A stretch of DNA of 64,000 nucleotides from Sarcocystis neurona (Eukaryota; Apicomplexa; Conoidasida; Eucoccidiorida; Sarcocystidae): positions 96,873-160,872 of the forward strand of contig KL647289.1 in the NCBI GenBank assembly GCA_000727475.1, given 5' to 3'. Position numbers and translations under genes: made by a program. Below, in pieces: positions 10,673 to 22,600 of this stretch. Every line of letters starts with the position of its first letter. Positions within the stretch are counted from its first letter, which is position 1. The notes below the pieces were generated by a model, which searched no databases, had not been told where the DNA came from, and saw only the letters and a program-made list of their open reading frames with translations.

Positions 10673-13600
10673 TCATATCTCTTTCTGTGTAGATGTGACT
10701 GCCTTGGACGCTTGGGTGGGAGAGACAGGAAAAAGAAGTGCGGACAGAAAGGGCCGGTTCTCGGCAGCAGTCGCGGGGGAGGCGAGCAGCTCTGCGAAGA
10801 AGGAGAAGAAGCAGCAGTCCTTCACGAGGCGCACGAGCGCCCCCTCAGCAGCTTCGAGACTGCGCTGCAAATTTGTCGCATGCAGCAGCGTCAATTCGTG
10901 ACGACCCCGCGAGCAACTGCCGCACGAAAAAACCGTCACTTTCCCTTGCGGACAGCAACAACGAGACAGCGGCATGCCGCGCGTGGACGCACACGCACAA
11001 ACTTCATGAATGGAGACGGAGGCGAAAGAAGGATGGCAGAGAAAAGAGACGAGACAGAGAAAGGAAGGCGCAGGAGCGAGAGAAAGCGACGAGAAAAAAA
11101 GAGCAGCACCAGACAGCAAGAAAGAAAGGGAGAAGAAAACAAGGTGGCGGACACGTGCAACAGCTCCTGTTACAGCCGCTATTGCTGCTGCCGTTGCTGC
11201 TGCTGTCGCGCCTGCTATTGCTATTGCTGCTGCTGTTGTTGCTTACTCGTAGAGGTCTGTGAGCAGCACGTCGAGAGCTTCCCTCGCCATTGCAAATTCG
11301 ACGTGTTGTGGAAGTCCGGTAGCCGTGCGTCCCGAATTTTCTTCATTTTCATTTCCATTTGGTTGCTCTCCCTGTTGCCTGGCTGCCTCTGCCGCGTCCT
11401 CGCCCCCCTGCAGCCCGTGTCTGCTGCTGCCGCTCCTTTCTCCTGCTGCTCCAGGCGCTGCTGCTTCTTCTCTGCTGCCCTTCCTCCCTCGCGCGCCGGC
11501 GCCGTCAGAAAACGTCGACGACGCAGAAACCGCGGCAGCAGCTACCCACTCGTCGAGTCCTGCGGCTGCTGCTGCTGCAGCAGACGCAGCAGCGATGCCT
11601 CTTCTTGTCTGCGGCCCTGCTGCTGCTCCTCCTGCTGCTGCTGTTGCAAGGCTGCCGTCGGAGCACCCGCTGCTCCGCAGTCGCAGCAACAGCTGCTCGT
11701 CCTGTTGCAGCGGCTGTAAGTGCTGTTGCACCACCACCATTTCCCCCCCCGTGCTTCTGCTGCTGTTGCGTGTCTCTGCTGCAGCTGAGAGACATCTGCT
11801 TCTGCGGCGCTTTCCTTTGCCGCGACTTTTCCCTTCCTCTTCTTCGACCCTTTCCCTTCGGGCTCTCGGCAGGACGAGTTCGCTTCGCTCGCCTCCTGCT
11901 GCTGTTCCTTCTTCTGCTCCTGCTATTGCTTTCTCTGCAGCTGCTGCTGTCGTTTCTGCTGCTCCTCCAGTACAAAGCAGTGACTCGAGAGGAAATGTCG
12001 CTCTTGTTGCCGACGCCGGGCTTCCCGTTAGTCCTCGCGAAGGCGTCTCCTCCGCTACCTCCTGCCCTGCTGTCAACGCTGCTGCTGTCCCTGCTGCTCC
12101 TGGGATAAGAATCTTATTACGACTGCCCCCTACCATATGTGAGGCGCAGCTGCGTCGCCTTCCGCTGCTGCTGTTTTCTTCCGACGTCAGTCCCTGCGGA
12201 AAACAGTCTCCACCTTCAAGTCTGCTGCTGTTGCTGTTGCTGCTGCCGCTATGCCTTTCTTCGTGCTGCAGCATTTTCCACAGTTGCTGCTCCAGTTCCC
12301 GCACGTCGAACCCGGTCGCGTCGGCTACTCGTTGAAGAATGTCAAGCGGTTGCTGCAGGCCAAGGGCCGCGGGAAAGGTATCTCTCTCGTTTCTTCCCTG
12401 GGGGACGGGAGCAGCAGGCGTCAGCGAAGGAGAAGCGGGAGCAGAACACATCTCAACAGCCGCACCCGGAGCTGCGCACGGGCGCGGAGGAGCCGCATGC
12501 GGCGGTGCAGGAAGAGCCCGTCGCGCTGTGAGAGCAGGAGGAACAGCAGCAGACCAAGGGTGCGCAGGAGAAACAACAGCAGGAAGAGCTCTCTGCGTGT
12601 TGCTGCTGCTGCCACTCAAGCAATGCCGCAGCAGTGCGGCTTCCTGTTCTTGTGTGAATCTAAGGAGTTTCTGCTGCAAGAATGCTTCCAGCTCTGCTGG
12701 GGGGACGTGTGCTGCTGCGGCTGCTACTTCGTGCGGCCAGAGGGCCGCGAACAGCAGCGGGCCGGATTCTTCCCCGTTGGCGACAGCCGCGGCAGCAGCA
12801 GCCTCGGCAGCAGCAGCAGCTTGCGCTTCTGCAGCCGCTTCAGCCACAGCAGCCGCAGCTCTGCGGCCTCGCATGAAGCAGCAGCTGCTGCTTTCCACAC
12901 AGTCGTCTGCGACAGCTGCTGCCGCTGCTGCAGCCAAGACAGTCGACGAGGAGCAGGAGGCACCACACCCCACACGCATCGTTGCTGCTTCTCCTTCTCT
13001 CACAGCAGCCGCAACGCAGCAGCAGGACGTCGCAGACGCAGCAGATGAAGAGGAAGAAGAAGCAGCAGCAGCTCTTGCACAGGTGCCGCACGGCCGTTCC
13101 CTGCACCACGCTTGCGCTGCTGCTTTCTCGATCAGCGAAGCGACGCAGCAGGTGCAGAAGGGGTGTCTCTGCGGCCGGCCGTGTTGCAGCTGCTGCTGCA
13201 GCAGCTCCTCGTCTTCCTCCTCCTCTTCCTCCGATCGCCGCTGCTGCTGCTGGCGCAACTGCCAAGTCTGCTGTTGCTGCAGCTGTGGAGACCCGCTGCG
13301 GGCGCCGCAGGCCGCGACGCAGACGGCAGGCGACGGCGGGCAAAGAGCAACAGCAGTTGCAGCATCGCGCGCAGCTGCAGCAGCAGCAGCCCCAAAGGGA
13401 AAGCCGTGAGGAGGAGTGTCTTCTCGGCTGGGAACGAGTCCGCCTCTCGGAGGAGGAAGCGACTGCTGCTGTAACGCTAGACAGCGTTGCTGCTGCAGTT
13501 GCTGCCGCCTGAGCTGCTGCAGCAGCATCACCTGCTGCTGCATGAGTCTGTGCTGTTGCTGCTGCTGTAGCTGCAGCTGCTGCACCTCCTCTTCTTCCTC

Positions 13601-16600
13601 CTCCTCTTCGTCTCCTTCCTCTTCCACTTCCTGCTGCTGCTGCTGCCCAGGCAGCAGGAGAAACGGAAGCCTGACAGCAGCGTCCCTGCTGCTGCTGCTG
13701 CTTCTGGAACCGAAGATAGCGGCGCGTGTGCTGCAGCTGCTGCTGCTGCAGATTCGCTGCTGCACTCCCGCTGCTGCGGCTTCCCCTGCTATCGCTGCTG
13801 CCGCTGCCGCACACGTCAACGAGGAGGAGGAGGAAGTCGTGGAAGAAGAAATGCAGGTGCCTACGCTGCAGGAGCCGGCAGAGCAGGTTGCTGCCCACGT
13901 TCCTTGCGTGGTCCGATGCTTCACGCTTATTCCCTGCTTCTCTGCATGCCGCCGAGCCCGCACTGCCTTCAGGTACGCATTCCTAAAGGAGCAAAAAGCC
14001 ACGCAACGGGTCGATAGAAAAACAGACGGGGAGAAGAGTCCACCTGCTGCTGGCACCGGGACACGTGCGCCACGAGGCTACACATCGAGACAGCAACAGG
14101 CGAGGAGACAGGTGACTGAAAGAGAGAGACAGAGAGGAAGAGAGGGAGGGAGACACGGGAGAGACGCATAGAGACAGAGAGAGAGGGGAAGACAGCGAAG
14201 TACAGAGAGGTGAAGCAGCAGAGACAGACGGAGACGGGGAAAATAAAAAGAAAGCGACACAGAGACACGGAAAGGCGTAGGGAGACACCGACGCACCTCT
14301 TCCACCGCTTGTGCAACGCCACAGAAAAACAGAGACGCGGGGAGAAAAGCAGAGAGGAAGAGACAGCGAGACAGGGAGGGGAAGGGAGACAGGAAGGGAG
14401 ACGGAGACAGGGAGGTAAAAGAAGAGAAAGGAACAACAGAGGGAGCCATAAATGGAGAGAGGAAGGTAATAGGAGACAGAGACGAGAGGAGACTGCTGGA
14501 AGGAAGTGGGACTCACATGAAGCCGTATTTTTTGACAGTGAAATATCGACGGGTTCGACGGCCATGCATGTGCCAGCTGGCTGCCCAGGCTTTGTAGTTC
14601 TTGTCTCTCTTGAAGTAGACGCCTCCGACTTTGGGCAGCCGAATTCTTCTTCTGCTGCTTTGCTGCTGTTGCTCTGCTGCCGCGGCTGCTCTGCTGCTGC
14701 TGCTGGCGCTGCCGCCCGACTCCCGCTGCGCCACCAGCGCCTCCCTCTCCTCTTCGTTGTCCTCCTCCTCCTCCTCCTGCAGCAGCAGCAGCCGCACATC
14801 TCTTCCCGGTCCCGTTTTTTCCGCGTTGCTGCTGCTGCTGTTGCTGCTGCCTCCTCTGCCGCGGCTGCTGCTGCTCCTCACAAAGTTGCTGCCTCGGCCT
14901 GCTGCAGCAGCAGCGGCAGCAGCAAAACGCGCTGCTGCGCCGTCCATACCCGCCACCCCCTCCGTTGCCGCTGCTCCTCCTCCTCCTCTGGCAGCTTCTC
15001 CGTTCGTTCCTGCGGAGTCTGCTCCAGCAGCACGTAGAAACGAAGGCAGTTCTGCGTCGTCCCCGTACAAATCTTCGTCTGTGAAACTCTCGTACGCGTC
15101 TGCGTCAATATCTGCAATGTCCACAGGAGAAACAGCAGATTCTTCATCTTCGCAGTCGTCGTCTTCGTAAATACGCTGCAGGTGTCCCCGGGCCAACAGG
15201 CAACAGCTGCTGCTGCTCTTTCCTCCTCGACGCAACTGCTCTTCTCCTCCTGCCGCTACGCCACTGCTGCTGCTGCTGCGGTCCGTCCCCTGCAGCCGTG
15301 CAAAAGCTTCTCCTTCCTCTCCCGCGCTGACGCTGCTGCTTCTTCCGGTCAGTCCCCCAGCAGCAGCAGTCCCACGCGTGTTGCTGCCCATGTGGCTGCT
15401 GCACGTTGAAATCGTCGGGCGAGCCTCGCTGCTGTCATGACGACACTTGCAGCAGCCGCAGCTGCTTTTCGCGTGAAAACCTCCTCCTCCTTCTGCTGCT
15501 GCTCTCTCTGCGGCTGCTTTTTCAGCGGCAGCAGCAGCAGCTGCTGCTCCTTCGGCGCTAAAAAGACGGAGCAGCGGCTGCTGCTGCTCCGCCACTGCTG
15601 CTGCTGCTGCAAGGTTGTTTCCCCCAGTGCCGGCCAGCCGGGCGTGCAGTTGCTGCTGCTGGAGCGCCAGGGAAGCCGCGAAGCACCAAGCGGCCGCTTC
15701 GCGTTCCTCTGCGTCAGGTGCTGCAGCAGCAACAGCAACGCCTTGCAGACGAGCCACAGAACCGCCTTTTCCCGCGCTACTGTTGCTGCTGAAGCTCAGC
15801 TGCCGTGCTTCCCTGCTGGAGGCGAAGCACGCGGCCGCACTTTGCAGCAGCGTCTCGCCCGCTCCTGACGCTTCTTCTTCCTCCTGCGCCGCTCTGCTGC
15901 TCCGTCTCCCATCCCTCCTAACAGCAGCAGCAGCAACGCACATACACAGCAAACTGCAGCACACACGCAGGTGAAGACTGCAGCAACAGCAGCGGTAACG
16001 TCTGCACTGCCGTCACCGCAACAGCAGCAGCAACACGGCGAGATGCCACCGGCGCACCGGCCACATCAGCAGCATCAGCGGCGAAGACGTCCCCCATCCT
16101 CAGCAGCAGCAGTAATTCATCTGTGCGCACGTGCGTCTCCTCGACAGCGAAACACGAGACAGCAGCTACCTCACGCCCAGTTCGTATCTCCTTGCGCGTC
16201 TATATCTGCAGCAGCAATGCAAGCACATAGCTTTCCCTGTCTCTATATGTATGCGTGTGCGGGTCGACGTTTCATGGAAGCGTTAACAAGTTTGCTGCCG
16301 TCCTGCAGCAGCAGCAGCCGCAGTAAGGAACGTTGTCCAGAATCTCCTCCTTTTTTTTCTCCACCTTCGCTTTGCGTGCATGTGGTGAACTTACCACGTA
16401 AACGACGACGGGGCGGACGGCGCTTGGGGAGTGGGGGCTGCTGGTGCTGCTGCTGCAGCTGCGAAGCCTGAGGCATGTGTCTCTGCTGTCGATAAGTTTT
16501 GCTGCTGCTTCTGGGTCTCCTCCGCTGCTTCGGCCGACTTCTTCTCTGGCGCTGCAGCTGCTGCTTCTCCTGCGGCGGCCCCGGACGTCCCTGCGGCTCC

Positions 16601-19600
16601 TCCTCCGGCAGCAGGCGCAGCGTCACCGGCAGCAGGAAGAAGCGCCACGGCCGGGTTCCACTCTTCTTCGCACAGACGGAAGCCACGTTTCTCTGCCCAC
16701 GCCCGGGTGTTGGCCGCAGCTAAACCGCCGTTCAAACTCGTGAAAACGTTGAACAGACGGTAGTTAGCTACTGGCTTCGCCTGAGTCTCCCCTCCTGCTG
16801 CTGTTCCTGCTGCTGCTGTTCCTGCTGCTGCTGATGCTCCTCCTCCTCCCCCTGGTGTTCCGCCTGCTGCACCTGCAGGTGGGGTATTGCTGCTGTCGTT
16901 GCTGTTGCCGCTGCTCTGCAGGATCGCGGCCAGTCCCCCACCGCGTCCGCCTCCCCGCGGTGGCTGCTGCTGCGGGCCGCCTGAGTCCACGCCTGCGCCG
17001 GCGCCGGCAGAAGAAGAAGGCTGCTGCTGCTGCGTTTGCTGCGCGGCCTGTTGCTGCAGCTGCTGCTGCGGCCTCCGGTCGGCAACAGCGAAGAAAGAAA
17101 GAGGCAGGGGATGCGCCTTGACCAGCGACACTGCAAGTCTTCGCGCCTCTTCGAAGCCGTGCTCCAAGACCGGGAAGCGACGCCGGCGGACAACACACTC
17201 GGCTGCAGGCGTCTTCGCTCCTTCCTTGCTGCTGCTGCTATCGTTGCTGTTGCTGTTACCTCCCGTTGCTGTTGCCGGGGCGCTGGGGTCTGCTGCAGCA
17301 GAAAGAACACGAGACGAGGCCCACCACCACCACATAGAAGCAGCGACATCGCGCAAAAAGCGGAAGGAAAAAGTAGAACGTGGAAATGAGGGAGAGGGAC
17401 AGAAGAAGAAGGGAACGCAGAGAAGGGGTGATATCCAGAAGGTAGAAAAGGAGGAGGCGTGGCACAGAGAAGGATAGGAGAAGAGACGAGGACGCCAGCG
17501 CACGAGAGAGAGACATAGAAATGCGAAGAAAAGAAGGTAGACACAAACATTTTCTCTGCTGCTGCTGCAGCAATCCACGCAGCGGTAGGGGCAAGAACCG
17601 CAGCAGCTGTAGCAGCAGCAGGTGCAGCTGTAGCAGCAGCAGGTGCAGCTGTAGCAGCAGCAGCAGAGGCGGCAGGTGCAGAAGCAGCAGTAGGTGTAGC
17701 AGCAGCAGGTGCGGAAGTAGCAGCAGGACCAAGCGCGCAAGCGTTCCAAAGAAGCCACGCTGTGTCTCCCAGAGGCGACTAGCAGGTGGCAGGGCTTACC
17801 TGGTGGAGCAGCAGCAGTAGCAGGAGAAGCTGCTGTGGCTGCTGCTGCGTCTGCTTGTGCGCCTGCTGCAGAAGACGAACCGGAAGCAGCAGGATCTGCG
17901 TCAGCTGCTTCTATCGGTGCAGCAGCAGCACCAGCAGCAGCAGGGGGAGGAGAGTAATAGTGGGCCACCCAGAAGCGGCCGTGCTTGCTTCGCTCGTATG
18001 TAACCCCCAAGACTTCTTCGTATGCCTGGACACGCAGCAGCAGCAACAGCAACACGTCCGTCGAAGAAAACACATATGCGTATATATGTAGAAGCAACTG
18101 CCACACATCTACGTACGCACAGGTGTGGGCACCCACACACACAGAGAGACGCAGAAACAGAGACAGCAAAAGCGACAAATGTATCTGCATGCGTCTCTCT
18201 CTACATGTTTACATATTCAAATCTACACACACACACATACATATACACGCACCTCTCTCTTCGGATTCATACACAACTATTCATAATACATATACATATA
18301 TATATAGAGAGAGAGAGGGAGACATATGTACCTCTTCCTGTGTATGTGTATACATCTGTACATATATAGAGAGGGGAGCGTAGACACAAAAAACGAGAAA
18401 GAATGGAAGGGAAGATGAAACGGAGGACAGAGAGAAGGGGAAGATAAAGGAAGAACTTACATCGATGTATGGATATTCGGTGGGCTCGTCTTCAATTTTC
18501 TCGGCGTCTCGTCTCACGCAGACAGCAAGCGACCACGCGCGAGTAAATCCCAGCCTGCGAATGCCGAACCACTCCCGCTGCTTCTTCTGCTGCGCATGCC
18601 ACTGGGAAATGAAATAGAGGCCCTTTCTATCGAAGCAAACGCCTGAACGGAAGAAAAAGAGAGCCGCCGACATACACGCAAACAGAGAATTACAGAGAGA
18701 TACATACAGACAGAGAGGAACACAGCGAAACACCGCTGGCTTCTTCGTCTTTCTCTTCACTGCTGCTGCTGTGACTGCTGCTGCTGCTCCTGCTGTAACT
18801 TCTGCTGCTGCACCTGCCACAACTGCTGCTGTTGCTGCTATAATTGCAGTGTGTGCTACTCTAACTTCTCCTGCTGCTTCTCGTTTCCTCCACGGGCTAA
18901 TCCTGCCCCCGCCCCCCCCTCCGCGCCACCGCAGTCATCCGCGCTGCAGACGACGTCGGGGGAAGTCCGCTGCTGCTGCTGCATCTCCGCCACGCCGACG
19001 AAGAGTTTTTTCCGTCGCTGGACGTTTCCTCGACGCAGTGTCTTTCTATCAAAAGTGGCGAGCTGCGCCGCCCGCGTACTTGCAGCTGCTGTTTTACGCA
19101 GTCACATCCTTCTATCTGTCTGTGTTTATACACATATATATGTGCTGCTGTTTGCTGCCACCAGGCCTCTCCCTCTCTCCCTTTGTCTCTTTGTATACAT
19201 ATACATATATATATATACATCAGAAAAGAGCGGCTTGCTCCGGTAGAAGCAGACTGGCTGAATTTGTTTCCTTTTGAAAGCAGCCGATGAAACAGGAGAG
19301 TTACTTCACCGGCTGCAAAGACCTACCTCGAACTCGGCGCATCATATTTATCTCCGTCTGGACGGCCTCTATGTCCAGGTGCTCGTAGTCTAGGGAGTCG
19401 AGCCTTTTCAAAATTTTCCATGTTTGTTCTACGCTGGCCCGTTCTCCTGCTGCTCCTCCTCCACCTCCACCGCCTGCTGCCCCACCTGCTGCTTCTCCGG
19501 CAGCTGCTGCTGCCGCTGTCGCCGTCGGGCCGCCGCGCTTGGTGGTGGTGGTGCTGCTGCTGCTGTTTCCACGGGTCAACGCGTCTTCGGCTGTTGCGGC

Positions 19601-22600
19601 TGCTGCTGCTGCGAGCGCCGCAACACGCGAAGACGCAGCTCCTGCTGCTGCTGCGGCGCCGAGGCTGCCGCTGTCGGCAGACAACAGCGGAGGAGGCAGC
19701 GCAGACGCGAATGCCGCAGCAGCTGACGAAGGAAGAGACAGCGTCGTTGCCATTTCTGCTGCTGCTATCCCTTCCCCTCCTGCTCCTCCTTCACGCGACC
19801 CCCCTCCTCCCCCTCCCGCAGCAGCAGCCACTCCGCTGCCGAACAGCGGTGCAGCAGCCGAAGATGAAGTCGCTGCTGTCCCAGCACTACTGCTGCAAGA
19901 AATCGCGCCCCGGCCGACGGGTTGCCCAAGGGAGAGCGGCCCCTGCTGTTGCTGTGGCTGCTTTGTTGTCGTCTTCTGCGGGTTCGGCAGCTCTTCCCCG
20001 TCTCTCCTCTTCCTCTTCTTCATCAACTCCTCCTCCTCCATAACCTGCTGCTTCTGCCGCTGCTCAACGTCCTCCTGCAGCGCCGCAGCAACGCCGGCCC
20101 GCGCTTCTTCGAGGAAAGGCAGCAGCGCAGCAGCAGCAAGAGGAACCGCTGCAGCAACCGCATCGCTGCTGCTTCGTGTGCTTCCTGTGGTCGTGCCGCA
20201 GGTGTAATATTCTTGGCTTCCGCTCCGGCGACCTGCCCCATGAGTTTTCTCTTGTGCTGCTGCTGCTGCTGTGCTCCCCCGTCCTTCTCCGCCTCCTTTC
20301 TCTCGCGGCGCCGCTTCCGCTCCGGCATCTCCTCCTCCTTCTCCTGCTGCTGCTGCCAGACGCGCAGCGGACGCTTCGGTTGTCGCTCCTGCTTCGCCAG
20401 CACGCAGAAATTCCTCCTCGCGCTCTTGCCGTTGCCGATCTGCGCGATCCCCCCCCGCTGCAGCTGCAGCAGCACCTTGCTGCTGCCCCTCCTGCTGCTG
20501 CGGCTCCTCGCCGCTCCTCTTCTCGTACGGCAGCACTGCGAGACTTCTCTCTGCTGCAGCAGCCACACTCCATACATCGAACACAAACTCCTTTTCGAAA
20601 GAAAAAACGCAGCAGCAAATCCGACAACCACAACAGCAGCAGCAGGCACCATCTACACATATATACATATATATGTATATATATACTCCACTGCATCGCG
20701 GGCAGGTAAAAAGTAGCAGCAACAGGAGCAGCGCGTAATTCTCCAGCTGAGCTGCAGAAGCACATATATCAGCCACTATCATTACCCCTCCATACACACG
20801 CATCTACGTATATACTCTCTTCCACCGTCTTGCCTTTCTAAGTATAACTCTCTCTACACATACACATATATATATATACACGTGCCTCCGTCTGTATCTC
20901 TCTGTATCTATATATTTATGCATGTAAATTTGGCTGCGTCAACGTATATACGTATGTAGCTTCACCACTCTCTCTACACATATACGTGTGTCTACGACTA
21001 CATGTATACATATATACATACATATATGTATATACACAGGTGCCTCTATCTCTCTGTTTCGAAATATATGCAGCTGCCCTCCGCAGTCGTGGGATATCGT
21101 TCGAGAGCCCCTGTTTTTCCTGGTGCGCAGCACTTCTTTCTTGCGGCATGCATTCTGCTGTTGCGCGCCTGTTTTTCTCCCTCTTTCGCTGCTGCCTACA
21201 CTTTTCCCTCTCCTCTTCCGACCTTTGCCGGGGACCACACCGGTCTCTGTCTTCTCTGTTCTCTTGAGTTGCAGCGCGGCTCCTCCTTCCTTTTTCCCTC
21301 TCTGTTCTCCTGTGAAGACTGCTGTCGCATGCAACGCTGCGTTCCTTACTTAATATCTGCCGTGGGGGGACCTTACGCTGCTTCTGGAAGAGACCGGAGG
21401 AGAGAAGAGCAGCAGCAGCAGCCCTCTCCCCGTTGCCTCCCTGTTGCATTGCTGTCGCGGCCGCCAACAACGCGGTCTGCAACACGCCGTCCACGTCGCT
21501 GTTGCCGTCACTTTCCTTGCTGCTGTGTTTCTGCATCCCGCTGACTGCCCCGCTTGGCTGCTGCAGCTTCTTCCTCGCGATGCCGTGCGCCGCTTGAGTC
21601 ATCAGCAGAGCCGCCGCTGCAGGCAGGCTGCTGTCGCTCGCCTGCTGGTGTTGCTGCTCCTCTTCCTCTTCTTCCTCTTCCTCTTCTTCCTCTTCCTCTT
21701 CTTCAGTAGCCGTCCCCTGCGCCTGAGTCTGCTGTTGCTGCTGGCCGGGCAGTCTGCGTTGCTGCTGCTGCTGCTGTTGCGGCCGTAACAGCAGCTGCTG
21801 AATCTGCTTCCAGTGCTGCTGCTGCTGCAACAGCAAAACTGCGCTTGCTTCCGATAGAGCGACGCCCGCAGAGGATTCTGCGGCGGGTGTCTTGAGCGCC
21901 GGTGCTCCTCCGCACTCCGTCCTGCTCCTATTGCTGCTGCTCCTGCTGCTTCTGCTGCCGCCGCTTCTGCTCCCGACGCTGCCGCTCCGTCTGCAGCTCC
22001 CGACTGGATTGCTGCTGCTGCGGCTGCTTCGCCCGCCTTCCAGCGCAGTCTGTGAAGCAGCAGCAGCAGCCACCGCAGCAGCAGCAGCAGCCCCACTACT
22101 CCCTCCTCCGAGGGCGGCAAGCAACGACTCGTAGTTGTCGACAGAAATGTTGCTCTGCGGCACAGCAGCAGTCACCGCAGTCTCTCCGCCCGCAGCAGGC
22201 GTCGCAGGGAGGGGCGTGGCAGCACCAGCAGCAAACGCCGAGACAGACGTGGCTGCCTCTCCGCCGCCGTTCAGCGCGCCCCCAGCGGACGCCGCACTCC
22301 CGTTGCTGCTGCTGCTGCTGCCCCCTCTGCCGCCGTTCGCCACACTGCCGCTGCTGCTGTTGGTGAAAATGCTGCTGTTTTGCAGTATGTAAAGCTTCAG
22401 CTGAATCGCACGCCTCTTCGCCCCGTTAAAGCCGTACTTCTTTACGCTGAAGCACCGCTTGCATACCCGCTGCCCTGCAGAGAGAGGAACGCATCCCACA
22501 GCGACAGCGACACACCAGACACGCAGCAAGAAAAATGATACTGCAGAGGCTTCTTCACGTCCTTCGCGCCGTCCTCTTCCTTTTCTCAACCCCCCCCGCC

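Noticed and set aside
11259..12335. Long plus-strand frame of 358 codons, Ser/Ala/Leu/Cys-rich
   Set aside because: It is the complement of exon 8 of the ApiAP2 gene, which has domain-bearing minus-strand sequence and splice-linked phase. Many similar Leu- or Cys-rich plus-strand frames from 5.6 to 30 kb are shadows of CAG-coded exons.
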